DNA from: Glutamicibacter sp. B1
GTDB taxonomy: Bacteria > Actinomycetota > Actinomycetes > Actinomycetales > Micrococcaceae
DNA: 64,000 bases
Assembly: GCF_039602135.1 (NCBI RefSeq)
Contig: NZ_CP125942.1
Location: 2,046,001-2,110,000 of the forward strand
Direction: 5' to 3'
Part shown: positions 26,865-36,414 of the stretch, piece by piece
Layout of the letters: each line of letters starts with the position of its first letter
How positions within the stretch are numbered: position 1 is the first letter of the stretch
Translations under genes and position numbers: made by a program
Notes under the pieces: model-generated
The model's database searches: none
What the model was told of the DNA's origin: nothing
Seen by the model: the letters and a program-made list of their open reading frames with translations, nothing else

Positions 26865-27646
26865 TAGGCGCGTCCGCTCAGTTCGGCGGCGAGGCGACCT
26901 ACCGCAGGCACTCCCCCATCACGCAGGGCGGCGACCAGTGCGGTACCAACGATCACGCCGTCGGCATAGGCACCAATTTCTTCCACGTGTTCGCGGCGTG
27001 AGACGCCCAAACCAACGCAGGCGTTTTCGGCGCCGGCTGCATGCGCGGCAGCGACCACGGCCTGGGCCGCCGAGGATACTTCGGTGCGAGCCCCGGTGAC
27101 ACCCATGAGCGAAACACAGTAGATGAAACCGCTGGAGGCATCAACCGTGCGCTGTACGCGCTGCTCGCCGGAGGAAGGTGCGATCAAGAAGACGCGCTCC
27201 AGATCGTATTTGGTGCTCGCTTCGATCCATTCGCCGGCTTCTTCAGGCACCAGGTCTGGGGTGATCAGCCCGGCGCCCCCAGCTTCAGCGAAACGGCGCG
27301 AGAATTCATCTACGCCCATGCGAAGTACCGGGTTCCAGTAGGTCATCACCATGACTGCCGCATCGGTGCGCTCGGTGATGCCGCGGACGATGTCAAACAC
27401 CTGCGACACCTTAAAGCCGTTGGCCAACGACTGGACGGTGGCTTCCTGGATGACCTGACCGTCCATGACCGGGTCGGAGTACGGAATACCGATCTCGATG
27501 ATGTCCGCACCGTTTTCGGCCAGTGCCACGGCAGCTTCAATGCTCGTTGGCACGTCCGGGAATCCGGCTGGGAGGTAGCCGATCAGCGCCGGACGGCCCT
27601 CGGCACGGGCGGCTGCGATCTTCTGCGCACTAGTCACGCGGGTCAT
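26864..27646 (-). CDS. trpA: Tryptophan synthase alpha subunit
   Basis: TrpA cleaves indole-3-glycerol phosphate to indole and glyceraldehyde-3-phosphate and channels indole to TrpB. The 260-residue TIM barrel has the catalytic Glu in IIEIGIPYSDPVMDGQVIQE (about residues 46-65) and the catalytic Asp-type region further on. The phosphate-binding loops are FIYCVSLMGVTGAR and CVGLGVSRREHVEEI. It starts at 27646 directly next to the trpB stop (27647) and overlaps the lgt start by one base, so trpB-trpA-lgt are tightly coupled. Confidence 0.97.
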   Translation of the reverse strand: MTRVTSAQKIAAARAEGRPALIGYLPAGFPDVPTSIEAAVALAENGADIIEIGIPYSDPVMDGQVIQEATVQSLANGFKVSQVFDIVRGITERTDAAVMVMTYWNPVLRMGVDEFSRRFAEAGGAGLITPDLVPEEAGEWIEASTKYDLERVFLIAPSSGEQRVQRTVDASSGFIYCVSLMGVTGARTEVSSAAQAVVAAAHAAGAENACVGLGVSRREHVEEIGAYADGVIVGTALVAALRDGGVPAVGRLAAELSGRA

Positions 27647-28978
27647 CTACTTCTCCTCGGAATTCTGCGAGCCGGAGCTCTGCGAGTTCGCCGCGTTGAT
27701 TTCGGCTTCAGCATCTTTTTCGTCGATCATGTTGAACCAGGCGGCAGCCGTGCCCACGTCCTTATCGCCGCGACCGGAAAGGTTCGCGATGATGATGGTC
27801 TCCTCCGGGTTGGCGCCTTCGGCGATCTTGCGCTGGGCCAAGCGGATAGTACCAGCCAGGGCGTGCGCGGATTCGATCGCCGGCAAAATGCCCTCGGTAC
27901 GGCATAGGGCCTTGAAGGCGTCCATGGCTTCGGTATCGGTCACCGGTTCGTAGCTCACGCGGCCAATGTCCGAAAGGTACGCGTGCTCCGGGCCCACTCC
28001 TGGGTAGTCCAGACCGGCTGAAATGGAGTGCGATTCGATGGTCTGGCCATCTTCGTCCTGCATCAAATAGGACTTGGCGCCGTGTAGCACGCCCGGGCGA
28101 CCCAGGGTGATGGTCGCTGCGTGGCGGTCGGTTTCTACCCCGTCGCCGCCGGCTTCAAAACCGTAGATTTCGACCTCGGGATCGTCAAGGAAACCGTGGA
28201 AGATGCCGATCGCGTTCGACCCGCCACCAATACAGGCGGTGACCGCGTTAGGCAGGCGACCGGTCTGGGCAAGGATCTGCTCGCGGGCCTCGTCGCCGAT
28301 CACCTCGTGGAAGTAACGCACCATGGCTGGGAAGGGTGCCCCACCGGCGGCAGTTCCCAACAGGTAGTGGGTGTTTTCCACGTTGGCGACCCAGTCACGC
28401 AGGGCCTCGTTGATCGCGTCCTTCAGCGTCTGGGAACCCACGGTTACCGGGATGACGGTCGCGCCCAGCAGGCGCATGCGAGCCACGTTCAGTGCCTGGC
28501 GGCGGGTATCCTCGGCGCCCATGTAGACCACGCATTCCAGACCCATCAGGGCTGCAGCGGTAGCCGAAGCCACACCGTGCTGCCCGGCACCGGTCTCGGC
28601 GATAATGCGGGTCTTACCCATGCGCTTAGCCAGCAACGCCTGGCCGAGCACATTGTTGATCTTGTGGCTACCGGTGTGGTTCAGATCTTCGCGCTTGAGG
28701 AAGATCCGCACCCCGCCGCAGTACTGCTGCGAAAAACGCTTGGCTTCGGTGAGCAGCGAGGGGCGTCCCGAGTAGTTCGTGTTCAGGTCCTTGACCTGCG
28801 CGATGAACTCTGGGTCGTTCTTCGCGGCCTCGAAAGTCTCGTTCAGTTCGTCCATGGCGGCCATGAGGGACTCGGGCATCCATCGTCCACCGTAGGCACC
28901 AAAATAGGGGCCACTTGCGTGCCTTAGCGACTGTGCATCGATCGACTGGCCATGCGCGGAATTCTCCGGGGTGCTCAT
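27647..28978 (-). CDS. trpB: Tryptophan synthase beta subunit
   Basis: TrpB condenses indole and serine to tryptophan using pyridoxal phosphate. The 443-residue protein has the PLP lysine in [20 protein letters not shown], a glycine-rich phosphate site ([15 protein letters not shown]), and the substrate loop [19 protein letters not shown]. An extra hydrophilic C-terminal tail of about 30 residues ([10 protein letters not shown]) is present. It is separated from trpC by 111 nt with a strong hairpin, unlike the tight junctions in the rest of the operon. Confidence 0.98.
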   Translation of the reverse strand: MSTPENSAHGQSIDAQSLRHASGPYFGAYGGRWMPESLMAAMDELNETFEAAKNDPEFIAQVKDLNTNYSGRPSLLTEAKRFSQQYCGGVRIFLKREDLNHTGSHKINNVLGQALLAKRMGKTRIIAETGAGQHGVASATAAALMGLECVVYMGAEDTRRQALNVARMRLLGATVIPVTVGSQTLKDAINEALRDWVANVENTHYLLGTAAGGAPFPAMVRYFHEVIGDEAREQILAQTGRLPNAVTACIGGGSNAIGIFHGFLDDPEVEIYGFEAGGDGVETDRHAATITLGRPGVLHGAKSYLMQDEDGQTIESHSISAGLDYPGVGPEHAYLSDIGRVSYEPVTDTEAMDAFKALCRTEGILPAIESAHALAGTIRLAQRKIAEGANPEETIIIANLSGRGDKDVGTAAAWFNMIDEKDAEAEINAANSQSSGSQNSEEK

Positions 28979-29022
28979 CGATTCCCTCTTTTCTCAAACG
29001 AAGCTTGATTCGTGGTAAGTTT

Positions 29023-29053
29023 CGTGCCCCGCCGGAAACTCCTGCGGGGCACG
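29023..29053 (-). other. Intercistronic hairpin between trpC and trpB
   Basis: A 10-bp perfect stem CGTGCCCCGC/GCGGGGCACG with an 11-nt loop that contains AGGAG. On the minus strand no U-run follows. It may be an mRNA processing or stability element that lets trpBA levels differ from trpC, or a weak attenuator. Confidence 0.6.
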
Positions 29054-29089
29054 TGAAAGTTTTCTCTGGCGCCCTAAGCTTTGCGGCGA

Positions 29090-29914
29090 TTAGCGTCGCG
29101 GTTTGGCTTCGGTTCCAGCAGTGATGAATTCGGCGACGGTGGCACGTGGATTTGCGTGTTTCACCAGGGCCTCACCCACCAGGATGGCATCAGCGCCGGC
29201 GCTGCCGTAAAGGGCGACCTGTTCGGCTGATTCAACACCTGATTCGGCGACGATCACCGCGTGGGCAGGGATCAGCGGGGCAAGTTTGCCAAAGGTCGCA
29301 GGATCAACGTCGAGCGTCTTCAGATTGCGCACGTTGACACCAATGATTTTTGCTCCGGCCTTGATCGCCCGTTGAATTTCTTCCTCGGTATGCGTCTCGA
29401 CTAGGGCATTCATTCCCAGCTGATGCGTTAATTCTAGGAAAGATTTCAGCAATTGGTCATTCAGCGCCGCAACAATGAGCAATACGAGGTCGGCCCCATG
29501 GGCACGGGCCTCATAAATTTGGTACTCATCAACGGTGAAGTCCTTGCGCAGCACCGGAATATTCACGGTCGCACGCACCGCATCAAGGTCATCGAGTGAA
29601 CCACCAAAACGCCGGGCTTCGGTCAGTACCGAAATCACCGAGGCGCCACCTGCCTCATATTCGGCAGCCAGCACGGCCGGATCGGCGATCTCTGCCAGCG
29701 CGCCCTTTGATGGGGACTTACGCTTGACCTCGGAGATAACCCGCAGGGTGTGATCGCGCGAAGATTGGTCCTCGCTGCCGCCTAACGCTGCAAAGGCATC
29801 GCGTGCCGGAGCGCTGGCAGCAGCAGCAGCCTTGATCGACTCAAGGCTTGTCAGTGCGCGACGGGCGCCCAGGTCTTCCCGGACGCCCGCAATGATCTCG
29901 TCAAGAACGCTCAA
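29090..29914 (-). CDS. trpC: Indole-3-glycerol phosphate synthase
   Basis: TrpC closes the indole ring from CdRP with loss of CO2 and water. The 274-residue TIM barrel has [15 protein letters not shown] near residue 70, [20 protein letters not shown] with the catalytic Lys, and [14 protein letters not shown] near the end. The N-terminus [15 protein letters not shown] is that of the family and begins at a TTG (29912-29914). Only one base separates it from the TAA of the upstream HGxxPAAW gene (TAAATTG), so re-initiation is likely. Upstream in-frame GTG and ATG codons are possible but give a foreign N-terminus. Confidence 0.96.
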   Translation of the reverse strand: MSVLDEIIAGVREDLGARRALTSLESIKAAAAASAPARDAFAALGGSEDQSSRDHTLRVISEVKRKSPSKGALAEIADPAVLAAEYEAGGASVISVLTEARRFGGSLDDLDAVRATVNIPVLRKDFTVDEYQIYEARAHGADLVLLIVAALNDQLLKSFLELTHQLGMNALVETHTEEEIQRAIKAGAKIIGVNVRNLKTLDVDPATFGKLAPLIPAHAVIVAESGVESAEQVALYGSAGADAILVGEALVKHANPRATVAEFITAGTEAKPRR

Positions 29915-29915
29915 T

Positions 29916-30164
29916 TTAGTGCGCTGCTCCACTGCGTGCGCCACCGACGCCGAAGCCCGCTGCCTTCAAGATCGCGCCGACGACTAGGCCCAGAACGACG
30001 ATGCCGCAGCCAACCCAGACGATGGGCCAAGCCAGGTTCGCAAAAGCGATGCCACCAACGATGAAACCTAGGGTCATGATCAGCACGCAGCTCCATGCTG
30101 CGATGGAGTTACCGTGGCCAATCTCTTCGGTGTATACCGGATCGATCTCGGTGTTCTGCGACAT
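29916..30164 (-). CDS. HGxxPAAW-family small membrane protein
   Basis: This 82-residue protein belongs to a small actinobacterial family found in trp operons and named after a motif, here HGNSIAAW (residues 17-24). Two hydrophobic helices follow (about 25-45 and 48-68), and the end is Gly/Ala-rich ([12 protein letters not shown]). Function is unknown. The ATG at 30164 has a strong GAGGAG Shine-Dalgarno; upstream in-frame codons are not needed. It is one base from the trpC start, so the two are translated together. Confidence 0.85.
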   Translation of the reverse strand: MSQNTEIDPVYTEEIGHGNSIAAWSCVLIMTLGFIVGGIAFANLAWPIVWVGCGIVVLGLVVGAILKAAGFGVGGARSGAAH

Positions 30165-30321
30165 TTCTCGCGTTCTCCTCATATTTGGTAATGCGCCGTG
30201 GCTCTTCTCGGAGCCAGCGACGTTGGTCTTCACAGACCATTCTGCCATCTGTGCCCGGTCACAGCCTATTTGGCCGGGCTTTCGTTTCGCGTCGGTGCTG
30301 TGAATCACCGGTGCGGTGCGA

Positions 30322-30912
30322 CTATTTCGCTTCGGTAGTTGGATCCTCGCCGGCTGAAAGCTGCTCCCAATTGGCGATGCTACGCGATGAATCGTCCTTG
30401 TTCACCTGCGCGTTTTTCGCGACCTGGCGGTCGTACTTGCTGGCCTTTGTTGGCCACCTACGAGCGAATACAAAAATCAGTAGTGCCTGCAGGGCCATCA
30501 GCGCACCAGCCACAATGGCCAAGACCGGCCAAGCGGTCAGCGTGTATTCCCCAACATTTTGGGTCAGTCCGGTCGCTTCAGCCACGGCGGTGGCGGCGAC
30601 GGCCTGCGGGTCGCCCAGGGCATTGGCGCCAGCCGCAATGGCAGCCCCACCGGCCAGCAGGCTCAGCGCAGCGATAATATAGCGCGAGATTTTGCCGGCG
30701 ATCAGCAGGGCCAGCGATCCGGCCAGCACCACAACACACACGGCCGTCACGGAGGCTGCCGCGGTTGCACCATCAATCACAATCTGCGGGATCTGCACGG
30801 AACTGGCGGGAACATCCACGGTGATCCAGGTTCTGGTTGCGGACCAAAATCCCAGCAGGGCCCCGAGCACACCAAGCATGGCAAGGTAGCGGGCACTGGT
30901 TAATTTTTTCAC
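30322..30912 (-). CDS. Trp biosynthesis-associated membrane protein (TIGR02234-type)
   Basis: A 196-residue membrane protein with four hydrophobic segments (about residues 8-25, 55-75, 80-98 and 125-150) and a large outer loop after the first helix. The N-terminal pattern LGVLGALLGFWSATRTWITV and position after trpE identify the Trp-operon-associated membrane family of Actinobacteria. Its role is unknown; transport or membrane anchoring has only been guessed from context. The GTG start overlaps the trpE stop (GTGA). The C-terminus is hydrophilic and charged. Confidence 0.88.
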   Translation of the reverse strand: MKKLTSARYLAMLGVLGALLGFWSATRTWITVDVPASSVQIPQIVIDGATAAASVTAVCVVVLAGSLALLIAGKISRYIIAALSLLAGGAAIAAGANALGDPQAVAATAVAEATGLTQNVGEYTLTAWPVLAIVAGALMALQALLIFVFARRWPTKASKYDRQVAKNAQVNKDDSSRSIANWEQLSAGEDPTTEAK

Positions 30913-32492
30913 TTCTGTTCACCTTGTTCGGCGTTTTGTTCGGCGTTGATGGTGTGTGCGTCGTGCATGGATTGTGCGGCCCACACAGCACGCAGGGGTG
31001 CAGCCGCCTTGTTCACTGTTTCCAGGGCCTCATCGGCAAACTTCGAGTCGTTCACGATGCCGCCGCCGGCCTGAACATAAGCACGCCCACCCTTGAGCAG
31101 GGCGGAGCGGATGGCAATGGCCATGTCCATGTCGCCAGCAAAGTCGAGGTAGCCCACGACCCCACCGTAGATGCCACGGCGGTACGGCTCATATTCATCC
31201 AACAATTGCAGGGCGCGCGGCTTCGGTGCACCGGAAAGCGTTCCGGCCGGGAACGTCGCGGCGAGCACATCGTAGGCGTCAACATCATCACGGGTTTTAC
31301 CCACCACGTTGGAGACCAGGTGCATGATGTGGCTGAAGCGCTCCACCTCCATGAACTGGGTGACTTCCACGGTGCCAGCCTGGCATACTCGCGAGAGGTC
31401 ATTGCGTGAAAGGTCGACCAGCATCAGGTGCTCGGCTCGTTCCTTCTCGTCGTACACCAGCGACTTTTCGAAGAGCTGATCATCCTCATAGTTGGCGCCG
31501 CGGGGACGTGATCCGGCGATCGGGTGAGTCACCACATGCGAATCGTTGACCGTTACCAATGCTTCGGGCGAGGAGCCGACGATCTCAAAGGTTTCGCCGT
31601 CTTCGTTTTCGAAGTTGAACAGGTACATGTAGGGGCTCGGGTTGGTCGCACGCAGCACGCGATAAACGTCCAGGGCGTCGGCCTGGGTTTCCAGTTCGAA
31701 GCGTCGTGATACCACGATCTGGAAGACTTCACCGTCGACGATCGCGGTCTTGGACTTGGCCAGGGCCTCAAGGTACTGATTCTCCGCCCAGGAGTGAGTG
31801 ACCTGATCCATCAGCTGCTCGCGTGGCACATCCGTTCCGGTCAGTACCGAGGCAGTGGCTTCTACCGGCTGAGCTAGTTGGTCGAGCATCGCTTGCAAGC
31901 GCTCTACGGCGTCGTCGTAGGCCTCGTCCACATTGTCGTCACTGCCGTTGAAATTAATGGCGTTGGCGATCAGCGTAACCGTGCCTTCTGCCGAGTCATG
32001 CGCGGCCATATCGGCCACCAAGTTCATGCTGAGCTCTGGCAAGTTCAGATCGTCAGCCGGAGGATTAGGCAGTTTCTCCCAGTGCCGCACGCATTCCCAG
32101 CCGACGAATCCGACCATGCCACCGGTCAGTGGAGGCATGCCCGGCACTGGTTCGGTTTTCAGGGCACGGACCGTGTCTCTTAGCACCTCAACGCCGACGC
32201 CTCCGGTGGGTAGGCCTTCGGGGGCGTGCCCCTGCCAGTAGGCTTCTCCCCCACGGGTGCTCAAGGTCGCCGGTGAATTCACACCAATAAAGGAATAGCG
32301 GCTCCACACGCCACCCGGGGCCGCAGACTCCATAAGAAAGGTGCCTGGCCGGCCCTGGGCCAATGTTCGATACAGTCCGATCGGAGTCAAGGAGTCAGCC
32401 AGGACCGTGACCGTCACCGGAATCACGCGACGATCGGTGGCCATGGCGCGGAAGTGTTCACGCGACGGGGAAATCTTGCCCAGAGTTTTCAT
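30909..32492 (-). CDS. trpE: Anthranilate synthase component I
   Basis: TrpE makes anthranilate from chorismate with ammonia from the glutaminase TrpG, which is not in this window. The 527-residue protein has the N-terminal feedback site (LMESAAPGGVWSRYSFIG) and the chorismate-binding domain from about 220. Its signatures are HPIAGSRPRGA, HLMLVDLSRNDLSRVCQAG, TFPAGTLSGAPKPRALQLL and YVQAGGGIVNDS. The ATG at 32492 gives the family N-terminus MKTLGKISPSREHFRAMA. It heads the trpE-membrane protein-HGxx-trpC-trpB-trpA-lgt operon and lies 100 nt after hisI. No leader peptide rich in Trp codons was seen. Confidence 0.97.
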   Translation of the reverse strand: MKTLGKISPSREHFRAMATDRRVIPVTVTVLADSLTPIGLYRTLAQGRPGTFLMESAAPGGVWSRYSFIGVNSPATLSTRGGEAYWQGHAPEGLPTGGVGVEVLRDTVRALKTEPVPGMPPLTGGMVGFVGWECVRHWEKLPNPPADDLNLPELSMNLVADMAAHDSAEGTVTLIANAINFNGSDDNVDEAYDDAVERLQAMLDQLAQPVEATASVLTGTDVPREQLMDQVTHSWAENQYLEALAKSKTAIVDGEVFQIVVSRRFELETQADALDVYRVLRATNPSPYMYLFNFENEDGETFEIVGSSPEALVTVNDSHVVTHPIAGSRPRGANYEDDQLFEKSLVYDEKERAEHLMLVDLSRNDLSRVCQAGTVEVTQFMEVERFSHIMHLVSNVVGKTRDDVDAYDVLAATFPAGTLSGAPKPRALQLLDEYEPYRRGIYGGVVGYLDFAGDMDMAIAIRSALLKGGRAYVQAGGGIVNDSKFADEALETVNKAAAPLRAVWAAQSMHDAHTINAEQNAEQGEQK

Positions 32493-32592
32493 CAGTGTTC
32501 TTCTTCTACGTGTTAATCCTGTTCGGTGGTTGCCGTCCAGGAGGCATCAAATTCCGCTCGCTGCTCGTGAGCGGGCAGAAATTTGGAAAGTA

Positions 32593-32994
32593 CTATTCGG
32601 AGCGATTGCCGAGCACGGCAGGAAGTGCTCGATCGGTAAAGCAGGATTCGGTTCCGGTATGGCATGCAGCGCCCACCTGATCCACCTGCACCAGCAACGC
32701 ATCGCCATCACAATCTAAGGCGACGGACTTCACGAACTGGAAATGGCCGGAGGTATCGCCCTTACGCCAATATTCCTGCCGGGAGCGCGAGTAGAAGGTC
32801 ACGCGTCCGGTGCTCAAAGTGCGGCGTAGCGCCTCGTCATCCATCCAGCCGAGCATCAGGACCTTGCCCGTGTCGTATTGCTGTGCGATAGCCGCGACCA
32901 GCCCATTGCCATCGCGCTTGAGACGATCGGCAATTGCTGGATCCAGGCTTGGTGTTTCAGAGCTCAAATTCGAGCCGTCGTTAGAAGTAGACAT
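32593..32994 (-). CDS. hisI: Phosphoribosyl-AMP cyclohydrolase
   Basis: HisI opens the adenine ring of PR-AMP in histidine synthesis. The 133-residue protein has [16 protein letters not shown], the zinc/catalytic region [19 protein letters not shown] and ESCF. Separate hisI and hisE genes are normal for Actinobacteria. The ATG at 32994 has TATGCT (33002-33007) 7 nt upstream and no usable ribosome binding site (AAAGGGG touches the ATG), so a leaderless mRNA is likely. An ATG four codons earlier would lie inside the -10 box. Confidence 0.96.
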   Translation of the reverse strand: MSTSNDGSNLSSETPSLDPAIADRLKRDGNGLVAAIAQQYDTGKVLMLGWMDDEALRRTLSTGRVTFYSRSRQEYWRKGDTSGHFQFVKSVALDCDGDALLVQVDQVGAACHTGTESCFTDRALPAVLGNRSE

Positions 32995-33001
32995 CCCCTT
33001 T

Positions 33002-33007
33002 AGCATA
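33002..33007 (-). promoter_or_regulatory. -10 box of a leaderless hisI mRNA
   Basis: TATGCT on the minus strand ends 7 nt before the hisI ATG. It is identical to the box before uvrB. Confidence 0.5.
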
Positions 33008-33128
33008 CTGGTTTTACCGCTATTTCATTGCCCTGTGACGTAGTCGCAGTCAAAGCGTGGCAGTTGTTCAGCGACACTGCCCACACATTGCACTGTTCGG
33101 CGCGTACACCGTGCTACTTTCAGAAGTG

Positions 33129-33770
33129 ATGCACTTAGTTCAGGCTTCCAGACTCGCGTTGGCCGAGACCTTGCTTGCCGCAGGTCCTACCGCTGACACT
33201 CTTTGCGACGGGTGGCAAACCCGTCATCTTGCCGCGCACCTTGTTGTTCGCGAACGATCTCTGCTCGCAGCGGGAGTGGTTTTCAAACCGCTGTCCAAGA
33301 AACTTGACGCGAAGGTCAATGAGCTCGCTGCCGAAGCCCAATCACCTGAACGTTATGCTTCCCTGATCCGTGCTTTCCGTTCGGGTCCAGCGAAGTACTC
33401 GCCCTTTGTTATTGACAAGGTCGACCAGGTCGCCAATCTTGCCGAGTACTTCATCCACACCGAAGACGTGCGACGCGCTCGGGCACAGTGGGCCCCGCGT
33501 GTTCTCGATAAGGAATACACCGAGCTTCTTTGGCAGTCGCTGACTCGTATGTCGCGCTTGCTCTTCCGTAAGGCGCCGGTTGGCATCATTCTGACGCGTC
33601 CCGACGGTCAGCGCCATGTGGCCAAGAAGGCACCTAATGCTGTCTCGATCACCGGGCCCGTCACCGAGTTGATGCTCTATGGCTTCGGGCGTATCGATCA
33701 AAGCCTTGTGCTTTTCGAAGGTGGCGAAACCGCTCTAGAGATCGTCAAGGGCTACAAGCCCGGGTTCTAG
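33129..33770 (+). CDS. TIGR03085 family metal-binding protein (DinB/MDMPI-like)
   Basis: This 213-residue protein belongs to an actinobacterial family related to mycothiol-dependent maleylpyruvate isomerase and DinB-like four-helix proteins. Visible features are CDGWQTRHLAAHLVVRER (with the metal-site His) near residues 26-43 and AEYFIHTEDVRRAR with a second His near 110-123. Metal binding follows from the family; the reaction is unknown. TACTTT (33115-33120) 8 nt upstream of the ATG suggests a leaderless or near-leaderless mRNA; a GTG directly before the ATG is an alternative. It is divergent from hisI and on the opposite strand to the his genes. Confidence 0.85.
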   Translation: MHLVQASRLALAETLLAAGPTADTLCDGWQTRHLAAHLVVRERSLLAAGVVFKPLSKKLDAKVNELAAEAQSPERYASLIRAFRSGPAKYSPFVIDKVDQVANLAEYFIHTEDVRRARAQWAPRVLDKEYTELLWQSLTRMSRLLFRKAPVGIILTRPDGQRHVAKKAPNAVSITGPVTELMLYGFGRIDQSLVLFEGGETALEIVKGYKPGF

Positions 33771-34037
33771 GTCCGCCCCGTCTCCACTGCGGGCGTTCAT
33801 CGCGGGTGTATCCTTAGTGGCCCCACAGGGACGCGCCACTTCCCTACCTGCTCAAGAAGCTGACCACACCTATTCACAACTCTCTTTTGAGAAGTCCACC
33901 GAATGCACGATAAACATTCAGTTGCGCCTGACTTCATCAGGTTTCTCCACAAATTTTGACAGCCTCTACTCTTCAACGGAACTTGAGCATAGTATGTGAC
34001 TCACCAAAGTTCACCAAAGGTGCGGGGCGAAAGTGAA

Positions 34038-34670
34038 ATGAATAAGAGTAGGTTATTAGTCGCGGCTATTGGAACGGCTCTGCTACTCAGCGGATGCGAC
34101 AATACTACGGTTAACGGACCTCTCGAAGGAGTTGAGGTTTCCGGTTCGGCGAGTTCTGAGACGTCGTTCGGAAATGATTCAAAAACAGCGCCCAACACGA
34201 CTCCTTCGTACATTCAAGCCACTTCTGAGGGTCCCGCAAAAAATGTTGTTTTACCGGCCATGCCAAAAGATGCGCAAGAATTTTCCGAAAAGGGCGCATC
34301 CAGTTTTGTTGAATACTACTTTGAACTCTTGAATTACACTATCGAATCAAATGACGCCGAAGAAATTAAGGATCTTTCATTCAAAGAGTGCAGCCTTTGC
34401 AACAAGTCAATTATCGACGAGGCCGAAGAAGCTCAAAAGAGTGGAGAATGGCAGGTCGGCGGTAAGCACCACCCAACAATACTCGATTCTTATATTTCGG
34501 GGAAAAATATTGCAATCGTCACAGTAGAATACACAGCCGATCCTGCAAAAATATACTCGTCGCCAGGTACGGTTCAAGAGGAGCTCAAAGAGATAGAGTC
34601 GAATCGCCTTGCATTCGATCTCGAATACGACAAAGGTTGGCGTGTCTACAAGATCATCGGAGCCAACTGA
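34038..34670 (+). CDS. DUF6318 family lipoprotein
   Basis: A 210-residue secreted lipoprotein. The signal peptide is MNKSRLLVAAIGTALLLSGC with the lipobox LSGC and Cys20 as the lipidated residue. A Ser/Thr-rich linker (about 21-70) follows. The folded domain starts with the DUF6318 pattern (PAMPKDAQEF, GASSFVEYYFELLNYTIESN) and has a CxxC pair at Cys118 and Cys121. The role is unknown. The base composition is visibly AT-richer than in the flanking genes, and Asn, Lys and Ile codons are frequent. The ATG is preceded by GAAAGTGA only. Its stop overlaps the next start (TGATG), so it forms a two-gene unit with the PKD-like protein. Confidence 0.82.
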   Translation: MNKSRLLVAAIGTALLLSGCDNTTVNGPLEGVEVSGSASSETSFGNDSKTAPNTTPSYIQATSEGPAKNVVLPAMPKDAQEFSEKGASSFVEYYFELLNYTIESNDAEEIKDLSFKECSLCNKSIIDEAEEAQKSGEWQVGGKHHPTILDSYISGKNIAIVTVEYTADPAKIYSSPGTVQEELKEIESNRLAFDLEYDKGWRVYKIIGAN

Positions 34671-35569
34671 TGAGCGTTCCAGCCCAACTGCTCGCGCCTT
34701 CTCTATCGCTCTTACTACTCGTGATTCCGGCAAATGGTGTGGCAACTGAACTCACATTTGATACTGGAGAATCTGCGGCCATTCGCTTCACTGAAAAAGA
34801 CGTTGAGGAGACGGATAAGGAAGAAAAAGAAATACTCCTCTCAAATCTTCCAGAAAAACGAGATACTCATGCGCCAAAGAAAATTAAACGAAAAAATGAG
34901 AACTTTAGAATCCGGGACTATGACGTTTGCATTCCAGGACGCGAGAACATTAATGCTTGCAATAGCAACCCTGATCAAGAAAAATGCACTGACGGAACGT
35001 ATCCGATTGATCGACAAATCCTAGATAGAAACGGTCATGTGATTTTGCAATTCAGGTACTGCCCCGGTGAACCTCCAAGGATTCAGGTTCCAGAAGAAAT
35101 CAGAGTTGAACCAGATCCAATTATCATCACCATCGAGAAGTTCCGAACCTACCCGATCAAGGGATCCGTGATTCAGAGCGCCCCAAATAAGTTCTCTCTG
35201 CGTAATGGCCATACACATTTCTGGGCCAGCGAGAACACGCAAGAGTTTAATTCCAACTTGTCTGGTTCCAACGTCCGCATCAAAGCGATTCCAATCCAAT
35301 GGAACTGGAACTATGGCGATGGGGCCACTAGAAACCTGAGCTTTCCTGGAGAAGCAATGCCGTCGCACACATTGCACGATGAAACAGCAACAAGCCACTC
35401 ATACTCAGAAACCGGAAAATTCGGTGTCAGTGTGACGACCTTGTACCGAGGCGAATTCAGTGTGGAAGGTGGACCTTGGCAAGCCATTCCGGGTCAAGCT
35501 GCGGTGCCTAGCAACACCCTGCCCATTGACGTGTGGCGAACTAAGAAGGAACTCATCGCCAATGATTGA
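34670..35569 (+). CDS. Secreted protein with PKD-like domain, function unknown
   Basis: A 299-residue protein with a signal peptide (LLAPSLSLLLLVIPANGVA, cleavage near residue 25). Residues about 40-80 are highly charged and probably unfolded. Four cysteines (87, 97, 106, 131) could form two disulfides outside the cell. The C-terminal part (about 150-290) has a PKD/Ig-like pattern: WNWNYGDG (211-218) and HSYSETGKFGVSVTTLYRG (243-261), followed by a TLPIDVW strand. No transmembrane anchor or sortase motif is visible at the C-terminus. It is AT-rich like its partner and absent from the usual hisF-TIGR03085-hisI order, so it is probably acquired. Interaction with the DUF6318 lipoprotein is an inference from the one-base overlap. 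Confidence 0.78.
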   Translation: MSVPAQLLAPSLSLLLLVIPANGVATELTFDTGESAAIRFTEKDVEETDKEEKEILLSNLPEKRDTHAPKKIKRKNENFRIRDYDVCIPGRENINACNSNPDQEKCTDGTYPIDRQILDRNGHVILQFRYCPGEPPRIQVPEEIRVEPDPIIITIEKFRTYPIKGSVIQSAPNKFSLRNGHTHFWASENTQEFNSNLSGSNVRIKAIPIQWNWNYGDGATRNLSFPGEAMPSHTLHDETATSHSYSETGKFGVSVTTLYRGEFSVEGGPWQAIPGQAAVPSNTLPIDVWRTKKELIAND

Positions 35570-35579
35570 AACCATAGAA

Positions 35580-35611
35580 TAATGGCTCGACACCGAAGTG
35601 TCGAGCCATTA
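35580..35611. terminator. Bidirectional terminator between the PKD gene and hisF
   Basis: A 14-bp perfect stem TAATGGCTCGACAC/GTGTCGAGCCATTA with a CGAA tetraloop, 10 nt after the PKD gene stop and 11 nt after the hisF stop. T-runs are short on both sides. Confidence 0.75.
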
Positions 35612-35622
35612 CTGTTCTAAAA

Positions 35623-36393
35623 CTAGCGAACTGGATAACCAGCATCGCGGATTGCTTGCTTCACTTGAGCAATCATGTCTTTCGGACCAAAGTGGAAGAT
35701 AGAAGCCGCAAGGACGGCGTCTGCGCCAGCTTCGATCGCAGGTGGGAAATCCTCTGGCTTTCCAGCGCCACCAGAAGCGATCAGGGGTACCGATACTGCG
35801 GCACGAACGGCTCGGATCATTTCCAGATCGAATCCATCCTTGGTGCCATCGGCATCGATCGAGTTCAGGAGGATCTCCCCTACGCCACGATCGGCAGCAT
35901 CCTTAGCCCAAGCAACGGCACACATGCCAGTGCCGGTACGACCACCGTGGGTAGTGACTTCGTAGCCGGAGGCGATCGACGGATCCGACGTGCGGCGGGC
36001 ATCAACCGAGAGCACGAGGACCTGAGAGCCGAAGCGCTCGGTGATTTCGTTGATGACTTCCGGACGGGTTACCGCAGCAGTATTGATCGAGGCTTTGTCG
36101 GCACCGTTTCGTAGAAGGCGATCAACGTCCTCGACAGCTCGCACGCCACCACCAACGGTGAGCGGAATGAAAACTTCTTCTGCAGTTTGGCGAACAACCT
36201 CATAGGTAGTTTCGCGGTCTGAGCTGGAAGCGGTGACATCGAGGAAGGTCAATTCATCGGCGCCGGCTTCGTTGTAGCGGCGAGCCAGTTCGACCGGATC
36301 GCCAGCGTCACGAAGACCCTCAAAATTGACGCCCTTGACGACTCGTCCCGCATCAACATCAAGACAAGGAATAACGCGAATAGCAACGCTCAT
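35623..36393 (-). CDS. hisF: Imidazole glycerol phosphate synthase subunit HisF
   Basis: HisF is the cyclase half of IGP synthase; it uses ammonia made by HisH (not in this window) to form imidazole glycerol phosphate and AICAR. The 256-residue TIM barrel has the catalytic Asp in [16 protein letters not shown] (residue about 11) and the second Asp in [19 protein letters not shown]. Phosphate loops are [12 protein letters not shown] and [13 protein letters not shown]. It lies 21 nt after hisG with AAGGA before the ATG, so it is the third gene of hisE-hisG-hisF. Confidence 0.98.
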   Translation of the reverse strand: MSVAIRVIPCLDVDAGRVVKGVNFEGLRDAGDPVELARRYNEAGADELTFLDVTASSSDRETTYEVVRQTAEEVFIPLTVGGGVRAVEDVDRLLRNGADKASINTAAVTRPEVINEITERFGSQVLVLSVDARRTSDPSIASGYEVTTHGGRTGTGMCAVAWAKDAADRGVGEILLNSIDADGTKDGFDLEMIRAVRAAVSVPLIASGGAGKPEDFPPAIEAGADAVLAASIFHFGPKDMIAQVKQAIRDAGYPVR

Positions 36394-36414
36394 CGAAGGT
36401 AGTTTCCTTGTCTA

